Origin: Chloroflexota bacterium
GTDB lineage: Bacteria; Chloroflexota; Ktedonobacteria; Ktedonobacterales; Ktedonobacteraceae
Direction: 5' to 3'
Length of the DNA: 16,474 bases
NCBI GenBank assembly: GCA_902812455.1
Contig: CADDZH010000113.1
Span: forward strand, 1 to 16,474
Shown here: positions 1-6,723 of the stretch, piece after piece
Layout of the letters: every line of letters starts with the position of its first letter
How positions within the stretch are numbered: position 1 is the stretch's first letter
The notes under the pieces: generated by a model
The model's input: only the letters and a program-made list of their open reading frames with translations
Told to the model about the DNA's origin: nothing
The model's database searches: none
Translations under genes and position numbers: made by a program

Positions 1-123
1 ATCCAGGGTTATATTCCCCCTCTTTCTCGGTAGGGGACGGCGCATGAGCAAGTAGTATACTCCACCTGCCAGCCCTACCAGTCCGGCTGCTACTGCTAAA
101 CTTTTTTGCCACCAGGACAGCAT
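1..123 (-). CDS. N-terminus of a membrane-anchored protein, possibly penicillin acylase family (partial)
   Basis: Only the first 41 codons are in the window; the gene runs off the left edge. The ATG is preceded by an AGGAGAG ribosome-binding site. The peptide starts MLSWWQKS, continues with a hydrophobic Ala/Gly/Val/Leu segment (about residues 8-27) and then a basic stretch RRPLPRKRG, so it looks like an uncleaved signal anchor or signal peptide with the rest of the protein outside. The motif after the anchor, PLPRKRGNITLD, resembles the beginning of the mature region of penicillin-acylase-family Ntn-hydrolases (pattern LPxxxGxxxLxGL). That is a resemblance from memory over a dozen residues, not proof. 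It lies 35 bases after the cysS stop on the same strand, so co-transcription with cysS is likely. The catalytic Ser and the remaining family motifs would lie outside the window. Confidence 0.5.
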   Translation of the reverse strand, partial: MLSWWQKSLAVAAGLVGLAGGVYYLLMRRPLPRKRGNITLD

Positions 124-158
124 TGATGCTCTCCTCTTCTGTTTTTATGTATTGTATC

Positions 159-1598
159 TTAAACCAGTTTCGTTCCTTCTGGCGTATCCCGCACTTCGAA
201 GCCCATCGCTTTCAATTGATCGCGTATCTGGTCAGACAGCTTCCAGTTTTTGGCTGCGCGCGCCTCATCGCGTTGTTTGACGAGAGCCAGCACCTCGTCG
301 CTCAGTTCGCGCGCAGCCTTTGGCTTGACTGTATCAAGGCGCAGCCCCAGGACGCGATCGAAATCGAGTACCAGGCGAACACGTTCAGCAGGCGCAATCT
401 TGCTGTCGCGCAGTACTTCACGGGTGATAGCCAGCGCAGTTGGCAAATCCAGGTCATCGTTGATCGCTGTGTGGAAGGTATCCCGAACCCGTCTGGCCTC
501 CTCCGACCATTCGCCTGTCTCACCCTGGCTGGTCGACTCAACTGAGAGCAGCTCTGCTAGGTCGTCGCGCAAATTGCTCAGGCCGTTTTGCGCTGCTGTG
601 ATCGACTCATCAGTGAAGCTCAACTTCGAGCGATAATGAGCTGTCAGCAGAAGGTAACGATAGGCCATAGGATCGATCCCGCGTTCTTTGAGTGTGCTGA
701 CCAGGACGACGTTGCCTTTGGAACGCGACATCTTGATATTGCCAAAGATCAGGAACTCGTTATGCACCCATACCCGTACAGGTGGTTTGCCGCTGACACC
801 CTCACTTTGTGCGATCTCATCTTCGTGATGCGGGAAGATCAGGTCGATGCCACCGGTATGAATATCGAACTGCTCTCCCAGGTATTTGGTTGACATGGCA
901 GAGCACTCGATGTGCCAGCCGGGAAAACCAATGCCCCAGGGGCTTGGCCAGTTCATCTGGCGGCTTTCATCCCCATGTTTCCACAAAGCGAAATCCTCAG
1001 GCGCCTCTTTATCCTCAGCTTGCTCCATCTGCTGCCGCCCGTGACCGCCCGCGCGCAAGTGCTCAACGGTGTTGCCTGAAAGGGCGCCATACTCAGGGAA
1101 CTGGCTGACATCGTAATAGACATTGCCCATATCGCTGACGTAGGCCAGCCCCTTTGCGATCAGCTTCTCGATCATAGCCTGCATCTCTGGAATATGGTCG
1201 GTCGCCTTCGGATTGAGTTGAGGGGGCAGGATGTTTAGCTCAGCCTCGTCCCTGAGGTATTGCCGGGTATAATACTCGGCGATCTCGTAGGCTGAGCGGC
1301 CACTTGTGCGGGCTGCATGTTCGATCTTATCTTCCCCGCTCTCCTCCACATCGTTTTGTAGATGCCCAACGTCGGTGATATTGCGTACCAGGAACACGTC
1401 GTAGCCATTGTATTCGAGCATACGGCGCAGCCAGTCCGGCGTTATAAAAGCCCGGAAATTCCCGACATGGATATCCTTGTAGACCGTAGGGCCGCAGCTA
1501 TAGATGCGAACCTGAGGTGGGTTGAGCGGCTCGAACAGTTCTTTCTTTCTCGTCAATGTGTTATACAGGTAAATCGGTTTGCTCGGAATAGTAGTCAT
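159..1598 (-). CDS. cysS: Cysteinyl-tRNA synthetase
   Basis: Class I aminoacyl-tRNA synthetase that charges tRNA-Cys with cysteine in the cytoplasm. With the chosen start it is 479 residues, close to the usual bacterial length of about 460-480. Visible family motifs are SCGPTVY with zinc ligand Cys35, the HIGH-type motif HVGN (44-47), GWHIECS with Cys232, HHEDE (257-261) supplying further zinc ligands, and the KMSKS-type loop KMSRSKGN (289-296). The C-terminal part is the usual helical tRNA-binding region. Two ATG codons lie upstream in frame (the first at 1622), but GGAGGAG sits 8 bases before the ATG at 1598 and only 2 bases before the middle one, so 1598 is preferred. The gene is preceded by a leader of up to about 390 bases with strong inverted repeats, and followed closely by the partial membrane-anchored gene. 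Confidence 0.97.
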   Translation of the reverse strand: MTTIPSKPIYLYNTLTRKKELFEPLNPPQVRIYSCGPTVYKDIHVGNFRAFITPDWLRRMLEYNGYDVFLVRNITDVGHLQNDVEESGEDKIEHAARTSGRSAYEIAEYYTRQYLRDEAELNILPPQLNPKATDHIPEMQAMIEKLIAKGLAYVSDMGNVYYDVSQFPEYGALSGNTVEHLRAGGHGRQQMEQAEDKEAPEDFALWKHGDESRQMNWPSPWGIGFPGWHIECSAMSTKYLGEQFDIHTGGIDLIFPHHEDEIAQSEGVSGKPPVRVWVHNEFLIFGNIKMSRSKGNVVLVSTLKERGIDPMAYRYLLLTAHYRSKLSFTDESITAAQNGLSNLRDDLAELLSVESTSQGETGEWSEEARRVRDTFHTAINDDLDLPTALAITREVLRDSKIAPAERVRLVLDFDRVLGLRLDTVKPKAARELSDEVLALVKQRDEARAAKNWKLSDQIRDQLKAMGFEVRDTPEGTKLV

Positions 1599-1683
1599 GA
1601 GCATATCTCCTCCAGAAAACATTCTGGTTCATGTTTGTTTCACTTCAAATCCGGTTGAACAGTGACGGAAAAGAGCGGGGTCC

Positions 1684-1725
1684 GGGGGCCTGCGGCCCCC
1701 TGGCGGGGTTCGGGGTGTCCCCGAA
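1684..1725. repeat. Twin GC-rich hairpins
   Basis: Two perfect 7-bp stems with 3-base loops lie 8 bases apart: GGGGGCC-TGC-GGCCCCC at 1684-1700 and TTCGGGG-TGT-CCCCGAA at 1709-1725. The surrounding GGGGTCC and GGCGGGG blocks add to a strongly structured unit. The composition resembles GC-rich intergenic repeats of the GGGGTCC...GGGGTTCGGGG kind seen between genes in many bacteria. This is memory-based; only one copy is in the window, so the repeat nature is inferred. In the cysS transcript these hairpins would sit about 85-125 bases before the start codon. Confidence 0.5.
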
Positions 1726-1779
1726 TAATCACTATTCTATCTAAAGGATTTGATATCACTTCAAACAGCAAAAGAGGTA

Positions 1780-1893
1780 GTAGCTCAGGCGGGGAACGTG
1801 CAAGAAGACAGCGCAAAACTATTGTCTGGTGGAAGGCACGGAGTAACGTTCGTAGAGGGCTGAGCTACCCGTTTATCTTTCCTCTACGAACGT
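1780..1893 (-). promoter_or_regulatory. Long-stem hairpin with pseudoknot potential in the cysS leader
   Basis: ACGTTCGTAGAGG at 1846-1858 and CCTCTACGAACGT at 1881-1893 form a perfect 13-bp stem around a 22-base loop. The loop holds CTGAGCTAC (1860-1868), which is the exact reverse complement of GTAGCTCAG at 1780-1788, outside the hairpin. A loop-to-distal pairing of 9 bp would give a pseudoknot or a competing fold. Strand is set to minus because cysS is the only gene it could lead into, but the structure is equally possible on the plus strand. I do not recognise it as a known riboswitch class. Confidence 0.4.
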
Positions 1894-1989
1894 AAGGACA
1901 GGTGCAGTAGTACGTTGTATGAAAGTCCAGGCTATACCTGTTCACGATTCTGTTTTTCTCCAATGAAGCTCAGACTTGTTATTGATAGC

Positions 1990-1995
1990 AGTATA
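1990..1995 (-). promoter_or_regulatory. Possible extended -10 element for cysS
   Basis: On the minus strand the sequence TGATATACT gives a TATACT hexamer with an upstream TG in the extended -10 position. No good -35 hexamer is seen at 16-18 bases. If used, the cysS transcript would carry a leader of about 385 bases including the hairpins at 1684-1893. Confidence 0.35.
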
Positions 1996-2023
1996 TCATA
2001 TTCTGCCGCATTTGCATAGGTTT

Positions 2024-5000
2024 TTATGCCTGAACTGCCTCGGCTGCGGGCGCCCTCACTGCAAAGTAGATGGCTTGTGGATGATGAACGACAATGGCAG
2101 CCGTTGACTGCTCGGGAACAAGCTGGTAGGCTGCGGTCAGATCAACTGCTATGGCCTCTCTGACTGGCAGCAACTGGAACACTTTCACATGGTCTTCGAG
2201 ATCGGGGATAGCAGGATAGCCCCAGCTATAGCGCCGCCCGCGAAACTGATCAAGGCCGAGTTCTTGCCTGATGATCCGGTTGGTATATTCGGCTAGAGCT
2301 TCGGCCATTTCAACGGCCAGCCCATGCAGGAAGTATGCCTCTGCATAGTTGCCCTCTTCCTGCAGGCGCTGGACTGCTTCAGTCGCTGCCTGCCCCATCG
2401 TGACAACCTGGAAGGCGACCACGTCAAGCTTGCCGCTTTCCACAGATGTAAAGTAATCTGCCAGGCACAGGCGATCCCGTTCGCGCTGGCGCGGGAAGCG
2501 GAAACGAACCAGTTCGCGCAAGGGGCTCTTCTTTTCCTGTATGCCTTGTGGATCGTAGACAATAAGCTCGTTGCCGCTGGACTGGCAGGGGAAGTAGCCA
2601 TACACGACTTTGGGCTGTAAGTAGCGCTGCTGGCGTGCCTCTTGCAGCATATGTTTCAGGCGAGGGCGAAACTCTAGCTCTACCAGTCTCGTAAACTCGG
2701 CACCATGCGACTTTCCACCCCAGTGCAAGCGGAACAGGGTATTCAAGTCCATGCACTCTGCCACGTCTTCGATGCCGATACGCTCCAGTACGCGCGGCCC
2801 CCAGAACGGCGGCTGAGGGATAGAGGGCGCGGGTTTGATGCTCGCTGATGGCCGTTCGTCCACCGGTATAGCGGGCGTTTCACTCGCTGAGGCCTCCGCT
2901 TTCTTCAAGCGCTCTTTCAAGGCCTCTTCCTTGATACGCTGGATAAAATTGGCGCGTTCTGCCGGATCGCTTGTCAGTCTATCAATGATCTCCAATCCCT
3001 CGAAAGCATCACGGGCATAGAACACGCCATGCTCGTAGGGAATGGGCGTCGAGTCTGGGGTCTGATCATCGACGAAGAGAATGCGACGGCCAAAAGAGCG
3101 ATTGATGGCTGCTCCTCCGACAATGACCGGGAAGTTCAGGCCGCGCTTGTATAGTTCCCTGACACACAGCGGCATCTGCTTCGAGGTGCTGACGAGCAGG
3201 GCCGAGAGACCGATAGCATCAGCGTTGACCTCGATGGCTTTGTCCAGGATGGTGTTGAGCGGCACCTGCTTGCCAAGATCATACACGGTATAGCCGTTAT
3301 TGCTCAGGATAGTATTGACGAGGTTTTTGCCGATATCATGCACATCGCCGAAGACGGTGGCCAGGACAACTTTGCCTTTCGTATAGCCTTCCTTTTTCTC
3401 CAGGTAGCCTTCGAGGTGAGCAACGGCCTTCTTCATGACCTCGGCTGATTGCAGCACGAAGGGCAGGATCAGTTCGCCCGCGCCAAAACGATCCCCGACA
3501 TCTTTCATCGCCGGCAACAGGATGGTGTTGAGGACGTTAACTGCGGCTTCGCTTTGCCGGATGCTCAATTCCTGAGCCTGCTCCTCGATGGCCTGCATGA
3601 TAAGTTGTTCGATACCCTCTTTGCGCCGGTGCAGGATTTGCCAGTGGATGCGCTCTGCCGTAGACATTCCCTCGGTCGGATCGCCCTTGGCACTGCTATT
3701 ATCCTTCTGGGGACCGTGTGCCTCGAAGTAGGCAATGTAGCGGGGCAGTGCGTCAGGCCGGTTATAGATCAAATCTTCGGCGAGCTGGCGCTGCTCCGCG
3801 TTGATTTCTGCATAGGGCGTGATATGTACTGGATTGACAATCGCTAAGTCCAATCCGGCTTTGACCGCATGGTAGAGAAAAACGCTGTTGAGGACAGCAC
3901 GCGCATGGGGTTGCAGTCCAAATGAAACATTGCTGACCCCTAAAATAGTCAGAACACCAGGGAGTTCCGCCTTGACGCGAGCAATGGCATCGAGGGTCTC
4001 AATGGCTGCTGTTTGCAGTTCTTCCTGCCCGGTTGTAACCGGAAACGTCAGGACATCGAAGATGAGCGAATTGGGAGCAAGCCCATACTCGTTGATGCAG
4101 ATGTCGTAGATTTTATGCGCGATCTCGACCTTGCGCTCGGTAGTTTTGCCCATGCCGATCTCGTCAATAGTAAGGGCTACAACGGCTGAGCCATGTTCAA
4201 GGGCCAGTGGGAGCACGCTCTCGATACGCTGCCGCCCATTCTCCATGTTGATGGAGTTGATGACAGCCCGCCCAGGATAAATTTCCAGCGCGGCTTTGAT
4301 CACGTCTGGCTCTGTTGAATCGATTACGAGCGGAGCTTCCACGCCCATTGAGAGCTTTTTAACAGCTTTCGCCATCTGTGCTGCTTCGTCAGTACGTTCG
4401 GTGAGAGCAACGCACACATCCAGCACGTGCGCTCCACCCTCCACCTGCTCTCGCCCAACAGCAAGCAGCGTATCATAGTCGTCTTTGAGCAGCGCCTGTT
4501 TCACCTTGCGGCTGCCCTGGCTGTTGACACGCTCGCCTACCAGCAGCGGTGGCGGATCCTGGTGTAGTGCCGTTGCTCGTATGCCACTCGTCACATAGGG
4601 CTGGATAATGTGAGCAAAGTTTTTGTGAGTGAAGTTGCTGTCTGCAATGGGACGCGGGCGGCGTGAAGCATTGCGGCAGGCTTTGACGATAGCTCTTAAA
4701 TGTTCATGGCTGTTGCCACAGCATCCACCAACAATGTTGACGCCAAATTCGGTGATAAAGTCGCGAAGCGCGGTGGCCATCGCTTCTGGTTCTGTAGGAT
4801 AAACCGCCTGGCCATTCACATTTAGAGGGATGCCAGCGTTCGGGATGGTCGAAATGGGCAGCGGGCAGTTCTCAGCGAGGAAGCGAACGGGCTCGCGCAT
4901 GTAATCCGGCCCGGTTGAGCAGTTCAGTCCGATAACATCGACTCTGAGCGCGATAAGTGTATGCATCACTGCCCCAATATCGGTACCAAGCAGCATGCGC

Positions 5001-5605
5001 CCGCTCGTATCGAGTGAAACCTGCGCCTGGATAGGTACTGTGCGCCCAACTTGCTGCATAGCGCGGCGAATCCCTGTAATGGCAGCGCGAACTTCTAACA
5101 TATCCTGGCTGGTTTCAATGAGCAAGACATCCACACCGCCCTCTAAAAGAGCAGCCGCCTGCTCGCGGAAGATTTCTGCCAACTGCTGGTAGGTGATATT
5201 GCTCAATAAGGGATCGTCTGAGGAAGGCAGCATGCCGGTAGGGCCGATTGAGCCTGCCACAAAACGCGGCTGCTCGCTCGTGCTGTAGTGGTCGGCAAGC
5301 CGGCGGGCAAGCCGGGCAGCAGCCAGATTGATCTTGTGCGTGAGGTCGCCGAGGCTATATTCGTTGAGTTTGAGACGGCTGGCAGTAAACGAGTCTGTTT
5401 CCAGCACATCACAGCCAGCTTCAAGAAAGCCTGTATGAATCTCTTCAATGATGGAGGGTTTGGTGAGCACAAGGTATTCATTGCAGCCTTCGGTCGCCTC
5501 ACCGCCGTAATCCTGGGCAGTTGGCTGGTAGCGCTGTATATTGGTGCCCATTGCGCCGTCGTAGATCAGGACCCGCCGGGCCAGGGTTTCGAGAAATTGA
5601 CTCAT
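2024..5605 (-). CDS. metH: B12-dependent methionine synthase (MetH)
   Basis: Transfers a methyl group from 5-methyltetrahydrofolate through enzyme-bound cobalamin to homocysteine, giving methionine; cytoplasmic. At 1193 residues it carries the full set of MetH modules. The homocysteine domain (about 1-315) has zinc ligands Cys229 (GLNCSTGPD) and Cys295/Cys296 (GGCCGN). The pterin-binding domain (about 350-630) opens with VGERVNSQGSRK. The cobalamin cap and Rossmann domains (about 645-880) have the DxHxxG signature DVHDIG at 754-759, so His756 is the cobalt ligand. A charged, Pro-rich linker (about 895-935) leads to the C-terminal reactivation (SAM-binding) domain, with RRYSWGYPAIPDLEDH at 1124-1139 in place of the better known RxxxGYPACP form. 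GGAGGGG lies 7 bases before the ATG. No cobalamin or SAM riboswitch was recognised in the leader. Confidence 0.96.
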   Translation of the reverse strand: MSQFLETLARRVLIYDGAMGTNIQRYQPTAQDYGGEATEGCNEYLVLTKPSIIEEIHTGFLEAGCDVLETDSFTASRLKLNEYSLGDLTHKINLAAARLARRLADHYSTSEQPRFVAGSIGPTGMLPSSDDPLLSNITYQQLAEIFREQAAALLEGGVDVLLIETSQDMLEVRAAITGIRRAMQQVGRTVPIQAQVSLDTSGRMLLGTDIGAVMHTLIALRVDVIGLNCSTGPDYMREPVRFLAENCPLPISTIPNAGIPLNVNGQAVYPTEPEAMATALRDFITEFGVNIVGGCCGNSHEHLRAIVKACRNASRRPRPIADSNFTHKNFAHIIQPYVTSGIRATALHQDPPPLLVGERVNSQGSRKVKQALLKDDYDTLLAVGREQVEGGAHVLDVCVALTERTDEAAQMAKAVKKLSMGVEAPLVIDSTEPDVIKAALEIYPGRAVINSINMENGRQRIESVLPLALEHGSAVVALTIDEIGMGKTTERKVEIAHKIYDICINEYGLAPNSLIFDVLTFPVTTGQEELQTAAIETLDAIARVKAELPGVLTILGVSNVSFGLQPHARAVLNSVFLYHAVKAGLDLAIVNPVHITPYAEINAEQRQLAEDLIYNRPDALPRYIAYFEAHGPQKDNSSAKGDPTEGMSTAERIHWQILHRRKEGIEQLIMQAIEEQAQELSIRQSEAAVNVLNTILLPAMKDVGDRFGAGELILPFVLQSAEVMKKAVAHLEGYLEKKEGYTKGKVVLATVFGDVHDIGKNLVNTILSNNGYTVYDLGKQVPLNTILDKAIEVNADAIGLSALLVSTSKQMPLCVRELYKRGLNFPVIVGGAAINRSFGRRILFVDDQTPDSTPIPYEHGVFYARDAFEGLEIIDRLTSDPAERANFIQRIKEEALKERLKKAEASASETPAIPVDERPSASIKPAPSIPQPPFWGPRVLERIGIEDVAECMDLNTLFRLHWGGKSHGAEFTRLVELEFRPRLKHMLQEARQQRYLQPKVVYGYFPCQSSGNELIVYDPQGIQEKKSPLRELVRFRFPRQRERDRLCLADYFTSVESGKLDVVAFQVVTMGQAATEAVQRLQEEGNYAEAYFLHGLAVEMAEALAEYTNRIIRQELGLDQFRGRRYSWGYPAIPDLEDHVKVFQLLPVREAIAVDLTAAYQLVPEQSTAAIVVHHPQAIYFAVRAPAAEAVQA

Positions 5606-5858
5606 AAAATAACCCCTCCTATCTTCCCTGGTGTTCGATGATTACAGGTTTTGTCTTGCGACTATTCTTTCTCAACGAGAATAGGGGAGCAATGCATCTT
5701 AGTCCCCCCCCGTAACTATGCAACATTATAGCATCTAATAAAATGAGGCTTGGTCATAAATGCTCAGGCCGCCTTGAGAAAGGCTTTGAGTCTACAGCAC
5801 AGAATGGCCGCAACGGTGAGCCAGTGGGTCGTCATGCGAGCACCAAACAGGAACAGGG
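5606..5858 (-). promoter_or_regulatory. metH upstream region with -10 element, G8 tract and leader hairpin
   Basis: The minus strand shows TATAAT at 5730-5725 about 120 bases before metH; no convincing -35 is seen. Downstream of it comes a run of eight G (plus-strand C at 5704-5711) and an inverted repeat CTATTCT (5662-5668) / AGAATAG (5678-5684). Nothing matches a cobalamin, SAM or SAH riboswitch core that I can recognise. Between 5760 and 5858 the minus strand has a short frame ending ...CCRLKAFLKAA-stop with no ribosome-binding site. It could be the tail of a decayed gene but is too short to call. Confidence 0.4.
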
Positions 5859-6137
5859 TTAGAGACGGGACAAGAGTTTGTTATACTCCTCATGGCTCCC
5901 AATCCAGAACCAAGTGACCGTATCATCTTCCAGGATACCCAGAACCCGGTAGTGGTCGCCAACACGGGCAGAATAGAGGGAAGGATCGCGTTTGCCCACC
6001 TGCTTGAAGTGCAGGCTGGGGTGGCGTGGGTTCTGCTGGAACAGGCGGTACGCCTCCCGGGCCTGACGCTGTGTCGGAGCGGGAAGCGCTGCCAGAAGCG
6101 CCTTAAATCGCTTCGTCCGCCGAGAACGCAGCGTCAC
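5859..6137 (-). CDS. RelE/ParE-family toxin of a type II toxin-antitoxin pair
   Basis: A 92-residue basic protein of RelE/ParE fold size. The pattern is typical of the superfamily: an N-terminal basic helix region, an Ala/Gln-rich helix, the segment PSLHFKQVGKRDPSLYSARVG, a DHYRVLG strand (61-67), and a C-terminal WFWIGSHEEYNKLL. RelE members cleave mRNA on the ribosome and ParE members poison gyrase; which applies cannot be decided by eye. The GTG at 6137 is chosen as start because its GTGA overlaps the antitoxin stop by 4 bases and GGAGG lies 9 bases upstream. A TTG at 6146 is an in-frame alternative. It lies downstream of its antitoxin, the usual antitoxin-first order, and about 250 bases upstream of metH. 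Confidence 0.85.
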   Translation of the reverse strand: MTLRSRRTKRFKALLAALPAPTQRQAREAYRLFQQNPRHPSLHFKQVGKRDPSLYSARVGDHYRVLGILEDDTVTWFWIGSHEEYNKLLSRL

Positions 6138-6364
6138 TCCTCCCAACCTCCGTCTTCGGCATCGCCGCGGGTGATCTCAGCGCGTGCTTCCGCCGCGAGA
6201 CGCTCCAGGGTCGCCTGTCCCTGCGGGCTGCCAATAAGGGCATCCCACTCGCGCTCCTCGGCTGCTTCGTTCAGCCATGCCGTGATACGCTGGGCCAGAT
6301 CGCGCTGGACCGCTTCGGGTTGGTGTTGTGCCTGCTCAAAGGCATGGCGGAGTTCCTCGACCAT
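6134..6364 (-). CDS. Cognate antitoxin of the RelE/ParE-family toxin
   Basis: An acidic 76-residue protein translated just before, and overlapping by 4 bases, the RelE/ParE-type toxin, so translational coupling is expected. The sequence is almost wholly helical in character, with a central EEREWDALIGSPQGQATLERLAAEA (split here as EEREWDALIG and SPQGQATLERLAAEA), a pattern seen in many small antitoxins that pair with RelE/ParE toxins. No helix-turn-helix, ribbon-helix-helix or AbrB motif is obvious, so autoregulation by DNA binding is uncertain. The start ATG at 6364 has AGGAGG 8 bases upstream. The role is inferred from size, charge, overlap and partner. Confidence 0.8.
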   Translation of the reverse strand: MVEELRHAFEQAQHQPEAVQRDLAQRITAWLNEAAEEREWDALIGSPQGQATLERLAAEARAEITRGDAEDGGWEE

Positions 6365-6402
6365 GAATGCATCCTCCTAAAACTTGCCTCATTTTCCATA
6401 AC

Positions 6403-6408
6403 AGTATA
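6403..6408 (-). promoter_or_regulatory. Probable -10 element of the RelE/ParE toxin-antitoxin operon
   Basis: TATACT on the minus strand, about 40 bases upstream of the antitoxin start, is well placed for a promoter. No good -35 hexamer is seen. Confidence 0.4.
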
Positions 6409-6414
6409 CCATAG

Positions 6415-6668
6415 TTGCGCCACTTTGCCGAGTGGAATCCGAATGCAGGGGCATTTCAGAAAATGAGCGGGGTGAGGCACAAGAACCATTATGCCCTTCG
6501 TACTGGCAGCAAGAGCTGCAACAAGGAAAGTGTCCCGGTTGTAGCATCTCCTCATTGCTTGCAGCCTCTGTCACGGTTCGTGCCCCAGAAGAGACTAGAA
6601 ATAGGAGCATGGTCTGGCTGCGGGCAAGTCTCCAGTGTGGCTTCTTCTTTATGACCAGGCCTCAATAA
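6415..6668 (+). pseudogene. Probable decayed double zinc-ribbon gene remnant
   Basis: The plus strand holds two degenerate halves in different frames. Frame one from 6415 reads LRHFAEWNPNAGAFQKMSG, which resembles a bacterial zinc ribbon of the type CxxCGxWNPxGAxFCQKCG with its cysteines lost. A second frame, 6432-6668, reads PLCPSYWQQELQQGKCPGCS, resembling the second ribbon CPxCGQELxxGxxxCPGCG with partial loss. After that the translation is not protein-like. There is no ribosome-binding site or promoter. The interpretation rests on motif resemblance only. The other reading is simple non-coding DNA between the antitoxin and the membrane-protein terminator. Confidence 0.3.
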
Positions 6669-6690
6669 AATGGCACCCGTAAGGGTGCCA
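6665..6690 (-). terminator. Rho-independent terminator of the Tyr/Gln/Pro-tail membrane protein gene
   Basis: TGGCACCC (6671-6678) and GGGTGCCA (6683-6690) form a perfect 8-bp stem with a 4-base loop. On the minus strand the stem is followed by TTTTATTG, a short T-rich tract. It lies 33 bases after the stop codon of the minus-strand gene at 6724. Confidence 0.8.
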
Positions 6691-6723
6691 GGTAAAAAGG
6701 TTCTTTTTCGCAATCCGAACCCT

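Larger units (their letters stand above)
1599..2023. other. Intergenic region between metH and cysS (cysS leader region)
   Basis: About 425 bases without a convincing gene. It contains, reading toward cysS, a possible -10 element, a 13-bp perfect hairpin whose loop can pair with a segment further downstream, two tight GC-rich hairpins, and the cysS ribosome-binding site. Short open frames here have neither a convincing ribosome-binding site nor recognisable protein content. I looked for a T-box leader, expected for some aminoacyl-tRNA synthetases, but did not find the conserved antiterminator sequence on the cysS strand. Confidence 0.7.

Noticed and set aside
1820..1850. T-box-like sequence GGTGGAAGGCACGGAG
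   Set aside because: It is on the plus strand with no plus-strand gene downstream, and the match to the antiterminator consensus is incomplete; cysS is on the minus strand.
1740..1960. Possible tRNA or RNase P RNA, from GTAGCTCAG plus GTTCG and from GAAAGTCCAGGCT
   Set aside because: The D-arm-like and T-arm-like pieces are too far apart for a tRNA and no acceptor stem pairs. The RNase P-like piece lacks the matching 3' conserved region.
5765..5858. Short minus-strand frame MTTHWLTVAAILCCRLKAFLKAA
   Set aside because: 23 codons, no ribosome-binding site, no recognisable family; at most the tail of a decayed gene.
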